Shown: positions 26,909 through 34,087 of the stretch, piece by piece
Layout: every line of letters begins with the position of its first letter
Position numbering within the stretch: the stretch's first letter is position 1
Assembly: GCF_026130545.1 (NCBI RefSeq)
Contig: NZ_JAMOIM010000016.1
Coordinates: 99,443-163,442 of the forward strand
Origin: Lichenifustis flavocetrariae
GTDB taxonomy: Bacteria > Pseudomonadota > Alphaproteobacteria > Rhizobiales > Beijerinckiaceae
Direction: 5' to 3'
DNA: 64,000 nucleotides
The notes under the pieces: model-generated
The model's database searches: none
What the model saw: the letters and a program-made list of their open reading frames with translations, nothing else
What the model was told of the DNA's origin: nothing
Translations under genes and position numbers: made by a program

Positions 26909-27106
26909 GATGGCGATCTCCGCGAGAAGCCGGCCGACGCATCGGACAGCAGGCCCGGTGGCAGGTTCGGATGGCAGTCACATGACGATAGGGAGGTGGT
27001 TCGCGTTGGATATACGTATTCCGACCGATGCAGGCCGGGGGATAGGCGATGCGGCATGCGTATTGCTACAAGAGCCTCAGACGGCGGTGCGTAAGCAGAT
27101 TAACGT
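26909..27106. promoter_or_regulatory. divergent regulatory region between the AraC and LuxR-PBP regulator genes
   Basis: About 200 bases separate two divergently transcribed regulator genes and must hold both promoters. I see no unambiguous palindrome. The GTG at 27107 starts the fusion gene, with an in-frame ATG at 27116. Confidence 0.4.
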
Positions 27107-28939
27107 GTGGCGGTCATGAATAAGGCCCCTTCGGTCATTCTCGATCGGCCTGGATGGTCGGGTCTCAAAGATCCGGGCAGCGTAGGTCTCGAAGGCGCAG
27201 CCAAGCCGGCCACGCATCGCATCGCCTTATCCGACGCTGGGGCCGTCGAGCAGATCGAAAGTCGGCATGCGGTCTGGTTCTTTGGCGCCCGGCCGGAGTT
27301 CTCTGACTTCGCCAGTGCTCTCTTGAAGAGCGGTCGCGATCTTGTCCGCTTTCTCTGGATCGATGCCGACAAGACCTGGTACGGCGTGCGGATCGAGGCG
27401 GAGACCCGTCCGGACGACACGGTCCGGGCTGTGCTTACGGCCACAGCAGTCGCGCCGCCCTTTGGCCTTACAGCCCGGGAGCTGGATGTCCTGACCCTGA
27501 TTTCGGGTGGACTGGGCAACCACGACATTGCGGCCTGCCTCGAAACGAGCTTGCGGACGATCACGACGCATGTCGAGCGCATCCTCGCCAAACTTGGGCA
27601 GATGAGCCGGACGGGCGCCGCGACGCTTGCGACCGATCTCGGTGTTTTGCGTCTGCCAACCCCAGGGGGCGGCCGCAACCTGGTGCCCCTCACCGCCGGC
27701 CTTGTGGACCTCAAGGCGGCTCAGATGAAGGACCGGGGCCGGGTGTCGGCCGCCTCGCTCCAGCGCCGTCCAATCCTCATCGGGACGCCGCTGTCCTTGA
27801 ACGGCCTTGCGGCGTCGGACGCGACCGAGATGCTCAACGGCACGCGCCTCGCGGTCGACGAGATCAACCGCCGCGGCGGCGTCGCAGGGCGAAAGCTGGA
27901 ACTGCGGATCGTCGATTGCGACGTCAGCAACACGGAAGCCGTAACCCGGGCGGTCCATTCTTTGATCGAGAGCGAGGTCGACGCCATCACCTCGGGCTAC
28001 ACATGCTCGGAGGAGCAGGTTCAGGACATGGTGGCCGATTACGGCGCGCCCTACCTGCACTGCGCCACGATGGAAGCCATGGTCAACCGGGTCCGGGAGG
28101 ATCAGTGGCGGCTGCGTAACGTGTTCCAGGTCTGCCCGAGCGATATCCATTATGGCCCACGCTTCATTCGGTTCTTGAGCGAACTCGAACGGACTCGCCG
28201 CTGGACGGCATCGACCCGGCGCGTGCTGGTGATCCAGCCGCGCTGGTCCCGCATGGACATTGGCTTCCGCAATCTGGAACGCACTGCTGCCCGAGGCGGA
28301 TGGAAGATCGACCTGCTCGATGACCTGCCGCTGCGGAATATCGATTGGGCGAAGGTGATGGAGCAAGTGCACCGTCAGGCGCCGGCCGCGATCTTCCTGG
28401 CTTATTACTTTCCGGAGGAGAATATCGCCTTTCTGCGCGAGTTCCTCAACAATCCGGCGCGGGCGCTCGTCTACACGCTCTACGGTCCCTCAGTGCCGGC
28501 CTATCGCGAACAGCTGGGGCGCGATGCGGATGGGGTTATCTGGGCCACCACGACCGGTCTTTACCAGGACCACCTCGCCCGCGGCTTTGCGGAGCGTTAC
28601 GAGCGCATGCATGGCCAGAAGCCTGGCCATTCGCATGCGGGGCTCGCCTATGACCGGGTGAACATCCTGGCGACGGCCTGGACCCGGACCGACAATCCCC
28701 GGGCTTTCGACAGGGTCGTGCCGGAGATCCGGGCCGTGATCCATCGCGGCGTGAACGGCGCATATTCGCTCGACAATCCCGGCCAAGTCGCCCAGGCCTA
28801 TCCGGACACCTCCCAGGACCCGTCGATCAGCCAGGCGCATCTGATCTTCCAGATCCAGGGCGGGCAGCAACGCATCCTGTCGCCCTCCCCCTATGGCGAG
28901 TGCGCGTTCCAGCCGCCGCCGTGGCTGGAGCGGGAGTAG
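27107..28939 (+). CDS. fusion regulator: LuxR-type helix-turn-helix plus type 1 periplasmic-binding-protein sensor
   Basis: The protein has 610 residues and no signal peptide. Residues 118-180 (FGLTARELDVLTLI, GNHDIAACLETSLRTITTHVERILAKL) are a GerE/LuxR DNA-binding domain. From about residue 221 to 590 it is a type 1 periplasmic-binding fold of the amide/urea (AmiC/FmdD) or branched-chain-amino-acid class: ILIGTPLSLNGLAASD, GTRLAVDEINRRGGVAGR, SGYTCSEEQVQDM, AIFLAYYFPEENIAFLREF. So a solute-binding domain seems to have been recruited as a cytoplasmic ligand sensor for a DNA-binding domain. Residues 1-117 are a poorly defined N-terminal region. It lies upstream of a ribose-type ABC importer and diverges from AraC; it probably controls the importer or the hydrolase genes beyond it. 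Confidence 0.85.
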   Translation: MAVMNKAPSVILDRPGWSGLKDPGSVGLEGAAKPATHRIALSDAGAVEQIESRHAVWFFGARPEFSDFASALLKSGRDLVRFLWIDADKTWYGVRIEAETRPDDTVRAVLTATAVAPPFGLTARELDVLTLISGGLGNHDIAACLETSLRTITTHVERILAKLGQMSRTGAATLATDLGVLRLPTPGGGRNLVPLTAGLVDLKAAQMKDRGRVSAASLQRRPILIGTPLSLNGLAASDATEMLNGTRLAVDEINRRGGVAGRKLELRIVDCDVSNTEAVTRAVHSLIESEVDAITSGYTCSEEQVQDMVADYGAPYLHCATMEAMVNRVREDQWRLRNVFQVCPSDIHYGPRFIRFLSELERTRRWTASTRRVLVIQPRWSRMDIGFRNLERTAARGGWKIDLLDDLPLRNIDWAKVMEQVHRQAPAAIFLAYYFPEENIAFLREFLNNPARALVYTLYGPSVPAYREQLGRDADGVIWATTTGLYQDHLARGFAERYERMHGQKPGHSHAGLAYDRVNILATAWTRTDNPRAFDRVVPEIRAVIHRGVNGAYSLDNPGQVAQAYPDTSQDPSISQAHLIFQIQGGQQRILSPSPYGECAFQPPPWLERE

Positions 28940-29152
28940 CCGGCGAAGGGTGCGGTCCTCGCCGTTGAGATGGCGAGCAACACCGCACCTCATTCCAAGA
29001 CGGCGAAAGCCAAATCCGGGCCTGGTGAGCCTCAAAGATCGCCTCTGAATCTTTGTGTTCAATCGTCAAGTCATTTCGCATCGCTTGGTCTTAACTACAA
29101 CTCAATCAGGTTGCGCTCACGCCGTGGACGCCGCCGAGGAACGGAAGGACCA

Positions 29153-30220
29153 ATGACGATGCTCGACAAACGTCGCTTGCGCTGCTTCTCAGCGGTCGGC
29201 CTAGCGCTCGGCACGGCGCTAATGACAAGCTCCCTCGCTTCCACGACAGCGTGGGCCGACGGTGCCTGCAAGCCGCATACGATCGATCTCGGCGAAGGCA
29301 AATCCATGATGGGCGGCTGTGGCCCGCTCCATATCGCGCTGCTGATGGCCGCGACCAACAACACGCATTTGCAGTCTGCCATCAAGGGCGCCAAGGAAGC
29401 GGCAGCCAAGATCGGTGCCACGCTCGACGTCTTCGACCCGAACTGGAGCGCGAGCGTTCAGTACAACCAAGCCCAGAACGTCATTTCGAGCGGCAAGTAC
29501 AACGCCATCGTTGGCGAGATGAACGACGGCAACCAAGCGTGCAAGATCCTCACCGAGACGGCGCGGGAAAAGGGCGTGCTGGTGGCCGTCGCGAACGAGC
29601 CGATCTGCGACCGGGCCGCGGAAGAAGGCGAAAAGCTCTGGGCGCCTGGCACGCTAAATTTTGTCGGCGGATCACAGGGGCGCGGGCCGTTCCGTGACTG
29701 GATCATGGACATCGCCAAGAACAACCCCGGCCCACAGAAGGTCGCGGTCGTGACCGGGCCGGATCTGAACGCCAACACGATCAACACCGACCTCGCGTTG
29801 AAAGACGTCAAAGCCAAATATCCCGATTTCGACGTGGTCGCGGTCGTCCGCACGGACTACACTGTCGTGCAAGGCAATTCGAAGACGCTGCCGCTGTTCC
29901 AGGCGCATCCCGACCTGACGATCCTGATCTCCAATTATTCCGACATGACGCGTGGCGCCGTCCAGGCCGCCAAGCAGGCCGGCGCGCTCGGCAACGGCAA
30001 GCTGAAGATCTACGACTCGGGGGGCAATATCTGGGCGTTCCAGGCCGTGAAGGCCGGACAGATCGAGTACACGCGGACCCTGCTGCCCTATACGGAAATG
30101 TACGAATCGGTGATTCAGCTCGGCGACGCCTGGGTCGGCAAGCCCGTGCCGCGCACGACGCCGCTCGAAGTGCACGAGATCACCAAGGACACGATCGACA
30201 AGTTCCAGCCGCAGTATTGA
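29153..30220 (+). CDS. sugar ABC transporter substrate-binding protein (RbsB-like)
   Basis: The protein has 355 residues from an ATG at 29153 with a strong GGAAGGA nine bases upstream. It starts with a Sec signal peptide (RRLRCFSAVGLALGTALMTSSLASTTAWA, cleavage near residue 35). The mature part is a periplasmic-binding fold type 1 of cluster B: HIALLMAATNNTHLQSAIKGAKEAA, FVGGSQGRGPFRDWIMD, VAVVTGPDLNANTINT. Ribose, galactose or a related compound is the family default. A longer upstream frame exists but lacks a ribosome site. It is separated from the ATPase gene by a palindromic repeat, which may keep its level above the membrane components. Confidence 0.9.
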   Translation: MTMLDKRRLRCFSAVGLALGTALMTSSLASTTAWADGACKPHTIDLGEGKSMMGGCGPLHIALLMAATNNTHLQSAIKGAKEAAAKIGATLDVFDPNWSASVQYNQAQNVISSGKYNAIVGEMNDGNQACKILTETAREKGVLVAVANEPICDRAAEEGEKLWAPGTLNFVGGSQGRGPFRDWIMDIAKNNPGPQKVAVVTGPDLNANTINTDLALKDVKAKYPDFDVVAVVRTDYTVVQGNSKTLPLFQAHPDLTILISNYSDMTRGAVQAAKQAGALGNGKLKIYDSGGNIWAFQAVKAGQIEYTRTLLPYTEMYESVIQLGDAWVGKPVPRTTPLEVHEITKDTIDKFQPQY

Positions 30221-30286
30221 GCCGCGTTCCGAGCGCTCCGCCGCTGCCCTTCGCCCCACGGAGCGGGGAGGAGGTGCCTTGAAGGG

Positions 30287-30350
30287 GGCCGGATGAGGGG
30301 AGAAGCGCCGGGGTCTGCCACCTTCTCCCCGCAAGTGGGGCAAAGGAACG
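30287..30350. repeat. dispersed intergenic palindromic repeat (CCCTCATCCGG/CTTCTCCCC type)
   Basis: The stretch contains GGCCGGATGAGGGGAGAAG and CCACCTTCTCCCCGCAAG. The same elements recur at 33997-34023 and 44027-44152. The repeat lies between the binding-protein and ATPase genes, where such palindromes often stabilise the upstream mRNA end. Confidence 0.6.
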
Positions 30351-30385
30351 CCCTGGCGATGAGATCTTCGAACGGAGACCAAGCG

Positions 30386-31930
30386 ATGCAAGCTGCCGCC
30401 ACGGTCCCAGCGACCGACACCGGCCTCGCCCTCCGCGCGACGGGGGTCGAGATGCGCTACAGCGGCACCCTTGCGCTCAGGGGCGTCGACGTGCAGGCAA
30501 AGACTGGCACAATCCACGCGCTCGTGGGCGAGAACGGGGCGGGCAAATCAACCTTTCTCGGCATCATAGCGGGGCGCGTGGTGCCGACGCGCGGCACGGT
30601 TCGCATCTTCGGACAGCCGCATGTCTTCGGCGCGCCCCGCCAGGCACGGCGTCTCGGCATCGCCACCATCTACCAGGAGCTGACGATCGTGCCGGCATTG
30701 TCGGCCCAGGCCAATGTCTTTCTCGGCCAGCCCCTTGCGCAGGCCGGTCTGCTCGACGAGCGGCGCATGCGACGGCGCTTCGAAGAACTGGCGGCCGAGA
30801 TGTCCGTGACCATCCGGCCGGACGCGATCGCGGGACGCCTGTCGGTCGCCGATCAGCAGATGCTGGAGATCATGCGTGGCGTGCAGTCCGGCGCCAAGCT
30901 GATCCTCTTCGACGAGCCCACGACCTCGCTCGCCCCGCCCGAACGCGAAGCCCTGTTTCGCCTCATGCGCCAGCTGCGCGCCGAAGGCACCACCATGATG
31001 TTTGTCAGCCACAACCTCGAGGAGGTTCTCGACATTTCGGACGTTGTGACCGTATTTCGCGATGGCAACCTGTCAGGGTCCGCACCTCGCTCGGATTGGT
31101 CCAAGCCCGCGCTGATCCGCGCCATGGTCGGCCACGATGTCGTCGAGAACCGCCGGGTCGAGCGGAAGCCACGGCCGGCCGGTGCCGCGCCGCTGCTCGC
31201 CGCCAAAGGTGTCAACGTTCCAGGTGCGATCGAGGCCATCGACATCAGTCTCAGTCCTGGTGAGATTCTCGGTGTCGGCGGTCTCGTGGGCTCCGGCCGC
31301 ACCTCGCTGCTGCGCGCCCTCGCCGGATTAGAACCGCGCAGCACGGGGGAGCTCACCGTCGACGGCGAGCCGGTCGAGTGGCCGACGACGCCACGCGCAG
31401 CCCTCAAAAACGGCATCGTGCTCGTGCCGGAGGACCGCAAGGCGCAGGGCCTGGTGCTTGGCATGAGCGCTATGGACAATATCGCGATTGCTCGGTTCGG
31501 TGCGGTGTCGCGCTTCGGAATCATTTCGAACACCGCGATTGCCGCCAAGGCGCGTAGCGTGGCGCGGGAATTCGGCTTCGCCGAGAACCGCGTCGGCACC
31601 ATTGTGCGCAACCTGTCGGGTGGCAACCAGCAGAAGGTGCTGCTCGGCAAGGCGCGGTTCCGCGGCCCGAAAATCCTCCTCGTCGACGAGCCGACCCGCG
31701 GCATCGATATCGGGGCCAAAGACGAGATCATGTCCACCCTGCGCCGCCTCGCCGACGAGGGGCTCGGGATCATCGTCGTGTCGTCCGATCTCGAAGAGGT
31801 CATCGCCGCGAGCGACCGGATCATCGTGATGTCCGAAGGGCACAAGGTGGCCGAGCTCGACCAGACTGTCGGCCCGGTCAACGTGCAGGACATCCTGACT
31901 GCCGCCTTCAAGGTGATGACGCATGAGTAG
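30386..31930 (+). CDS. sugar ABC transporter ATP-binding protein (RbsA/MglA-like)
   Basis: The protein has 514 residues with two ABC domains as in RbsA. NBD1 has the GENGAGKST Walker A and the Walker B ILFDEPTTSL; its signature region is LSVADQQMLEIMRGV. NBD2 has the usual degenerate Walker A (GGLVGSGRTSLLRAL), signature LSGGNQQKVLLGKARF and ILLVDEPTRGID. Degeneration of one site is normal for this family. I start it at the ATG at 30386, preceded by GGAGA; an earlier in-frame ATG at 30293 falls in the repeat. It overlaps the permease start by 8 bases. Confidence 0.9.
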   Translation: MQAAATVPATDTGLALRATGVEMRYSGTLALRGVDVQAKTGTIHALVGENGAGKSTFLGIIAGRVVPTRGTVRIFGQPHVFGAPRQARRLGIATIYQELTIVPALSAQANVFLGQPLAQAGLLDERRMRRRFEELAAEMSVTIRPDAIAGRLSVADQQMLEIMRGVQSGAKLILFDEPTTSLAPPEREALFRLMRQLRAEGTTMMFVSHNLEEVLDISDVVTVFRDGNLSGSAPRSDWSKPALIRAMVGHDVVENRRVERKPRPAGAAPLLAAKGVNVPGAIEAIDISLSPGEILGVGGLVGSGRTSLLRALAGLEPRSTGELTVDGEPVEWPTTPRAALKNGIVLVPEDRKAQGLVLGMSAMDNIAIARFGAVSRFGIISNTAIAAKARSVAREFGFAENRVGTIVRNLSGGNQQKVLLGKARFRGPKILLVDEPTRGIDIGAKDEIMSTLRRLADEGLGIIVVSSDLEEVIAASDRIIVMSEGHKVAELDQTVGPVNVQDILTAAFKVMTHE

Positions 31931-32909
31931 CCTGCCCATGACCCCGCCCGCCGCTGCCAAACCTCCCGGCAAACTGGCCTTGAGCCGCGACATCTTCCTC
32001 CAATTCGGCGTGGTCTGGGCGTTTGTGATCTTGCTGATCGGCAGCACGATCCTCTACCCGCGCGTCTTCGACCCGACCAATGTGAAAAACATCCTCAGCC
32101 AGTCGGCGCCGGTCGGTATCGTGGCCGTCGGCATGACCTTCGTGATGATCGGCGGCGGCTTTGATCTTTCGGTCGGCTCGATCTTCGCACTCGGCGCCGT
32201 CGTCTTCGGCCATCTCGCCGATCCGCTCGGCCTCTGGGGTGCGGCGGGGGCGGTGCTCGTGGCGAGCACGATCTGTGGCATCATCAACGGGCTGATCGTG
32301 ACCAAGCTGCGGGTCAACCCGTTCGTGGCGACGCTCGGCACCGGCTCGGCCTTCGGGGGCTACGCCTTCATCTATTCCAATGCCGCCCCCCAGGTGCCAA
32401 ACGACTTCAACTTCCAGTATCTCGGCACCGAATCCTGGCTCGGCTGGCCGATCTCGATCTACATCCTGATCGCAGTGTTCCTGGCGGGCGCCTTCGTCCT
32501 GGCCCGCAGCGTCTACGGCCGGTCGATCTACGCGACCGGCGGCAACACGGAGGCGGCCCGCCTGTCCGGGATCCCGACGGACGTTCTGCGCGCCAGCACC
32601 TACGTGATGACAGCGATCTGCTCCGGGATCGGCGGCGTGATCCTGTCGTCGCGCCTGGGGGTCGGGCAGGCCGACATGGGCGGCAGCATCGCGCTCGACT
32701 CGATCGCCATCGTGGTGATCGGCGGCACCTCGCTGCTTGGCGGCGAAGGCGCCATGTGGCGCACTGCCATCGGCCTCCTGATCATCGCGACGCTGACCAA
32801 CGTCTTCGACTCGCTCGCGATCAACAACAACTATCAGCTCGTGGCCAAGGGCGTGATCGTCATCGGCGCGGTGGCGCTCGACATCTACGCGCGGCGGATG
32901 CGGAACTGA
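31923..32909 (+). CDS. sugar ABC transporter permease (RbsC-like)
   Basis: The protein has 328 residues and is strongly hydrophobic with 8-10 membrane helices. FVMIGGGFDLSVGSIFALGAVV is the conserved BPD_transp_2 motif, and IYATGGNTEAARLSGIPTD is the cytoplasmic EAA-like loop of RbsC-type permeases. It completes the importer with the binding protein and ATPase. Its ATG overlaps the end of the ATPase gene. A long imperfect hairpin follows the stop. Confidence 0.9.
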   Translation: MSSLPMTPPAAAKPPGKLALSRDIFLQFGVVWAFVILLIGSTILYPRVFDPTNVKNILSQSAPVGIVAVGMTFVMIGGGFDLSVGSIFALGAVVFGHLADPLGLWGAAGAVLVASTICGIINGLIVTKLRVNPFVATLGTGSAFGGYAFIYSNAAPQVPNDFNFQYLGTESWLGWPISIYILIAVFLAGAFVLARSVYGRSIYATGGNTEAARLSGIPTDVLRASTYVMTAICSGIGGVILSSRLGVGQADMGGSIALDSIAIVVIGGTSLLGGEGAMWRTAIGLLIIATLTNVFDSLAINNNYQLVAKGVIVIGAVALDIYARRMRN

Positions 32910-32914
32910 ACCTT

Positions 32915-33020
32915 CCTCATTCCGGACGAAGCGCAGCGAGGATCCGGAACCGGTGCGCTCCTCATCCCGCCGACAGAGGCACACCGGTTCCGGGTTCGGC
33001 TCCGCCGCCCCGGAATGAGG
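32915..33020. repeat. long imperfect intergenic hairpin (CATTCCGG family)
   Basis: Outer arms CCTCATTCCGG (32915-32925) and CCGGAATGAGG (33010-33020) pair, and inner arms CCGGAACCGGTG and CACCGGTTCCGG pair within them. Related pieces follow at 33943-33971. It could end or attenuate the transporter transcript, but no T-run follows. Confidence 0.6.
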
Positions 33021-33066
33021 GGCGACAAACCGAGCGGAACCGCCGCGGTAATTCAGGAGAGAAACC

Positions 33067-33936
33067 ATGACCAAGAATGTGGGCGTCGCCCTCACCTTCG
33101 ACTACGACGCGATGTCGCTCTGGATCGGCACCTTCGGGGCGAAATCCCCCAGTATGACGTCGCGCGGCGAGTTCGGCGTCATCGGCGTCCGCCGTATCCT
33201 GCAGACGTTGGATCACTACAGGATTCCGGGCACCTTCTACATTCCCGGCCACACTGCCTACGCCTTCCCGAAGTCGGTGCAGGACATCGCGGCTGCGGGG
33301 CACGAGATCGGCCATCACGGTTGGATCCATGAGAACCCCGTCACCGTCTCGCCCGAGCGCGAGCGCTGGATTCTGGAGAAGGGGTTCAAGGCGCTCGACG
33401 AGGTCGCAGGCGTCCGACCCGTCGGCTACCGCTCGCCCGCCTGGGACAACAGCCCCGAATCCATCCCGCTGCTGCTCGAATATGGCTTCGAGTACGAGAG
33501 CAGCCAGATGGCGACGGATTTCGAGCCCTACTGGTGCCGGGTGGGCGACAGTTTCACCATGGACGACCCCTATGTGTTCGGAAAACCCGTCAACCTTGTC
33601 GAATTACCGGTCGCCTGGCATCTCGATGATTTTCCACAGTTCGAATATGTCGTCAGCAAGGGTGGCATCATCCAGGGCGTGCAGACGCCGCGCTCGCTGC
33701 TGCAGATCTGGAAGGACGAGTTCGACTATCTCTACGAGCGCATCGGCACCGGTCTGTTCAGCATTACCATGCACCCGCAGGTGATCGGCCGCGCCCACCG
33801 CCTGCTGCTGCTCGAAGGCATCATCGAGCACGTGAAGGACAAGCCGGGCGTGCACTTTACCACCATGATCGACTATTGCCGCAAATGGAAGGAAGGCAAG
33901 ACACCGTCCCTCTCGGCGGAAATCGGGCAGGGCTGA
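33067..33936 (+). CDS. polysaccharide deacetylase family protein (HpPgdA/PuuE-like)
   Basis: The protein has 289 residues and a well-defined NodB-homology fold. The metal Asp is in LTFDYDA (residues 10-15) and the His pair is in IGHHGWIHENP (H84 and H88). VGYRSPAWD is the R-S-P motif and FSITMHPQVIGR the catalytic His segment. The pattern matches the cytoplasmic clade that includes Helicobacter PgdA and allantoinase-like PuuE, which act on small amides or peptidoglycan-type substrates. There is no signal peptide. It lies between a ribose-type importer and a penicillin-acylase-type enzyme, which suggests hydrolysis of an imported N-acyl compound. The start has GGAGA eight bases upstream. Confidence 0.88.
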   Translation: MTKNVGVALTFDYDAMSLWIGTFGAKSPSMTSRGEFGVIGVRRILQTLDHYRIPGTFYIPGHTAYAFPKSVQDIAAAGHEIGHHGWIHENPVTVSPERERWILEKGFKALDEVAGVRPVGYRSPAWDNSPESIPLLLEYGFEYESSQMATDFEPYWCRVGDSFTMDDPYVFGKPVNLVELPVAWHLDDFPQFEYVVSKGGIIQGVQTPRSLLQIWKDEFDYLYERIGTGLFSITMHPQVIGRAHRLLLLEGIIEHVKDKPGVHFTTMIDYCRKWKEGKTPSLSAEIGQG

Positions 33937-33996
33937 GACGCCTCATTCCGGGTCGGCGAAGCCGAACCGGCGTGCTTCTTCGCCACCCCTGCAACG

Positions 33997-34023
33997 CCCC
34001 TTCTCCTGCAAGGGGAGAAGGGG
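33997..34023. repeat. short palindromic repeat CCCCTTCTCC/GGAGAAGGGG
   Basis: CCCCTTCTCC, spacer TGCAAGG, then GGAGAAGGGG form a near-perfect hairpin between two genes. It is a copy of the CTTCTCCCC element found at 30.3 and 44.1 kb. Confidence 0.6.
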
Positions 34024-34087
34024 ATCCTGAGCCCCTCGCACGACAGCCCGGCGCTGACGAGCCACGGTCCGTCCACGGAATTTTGCC

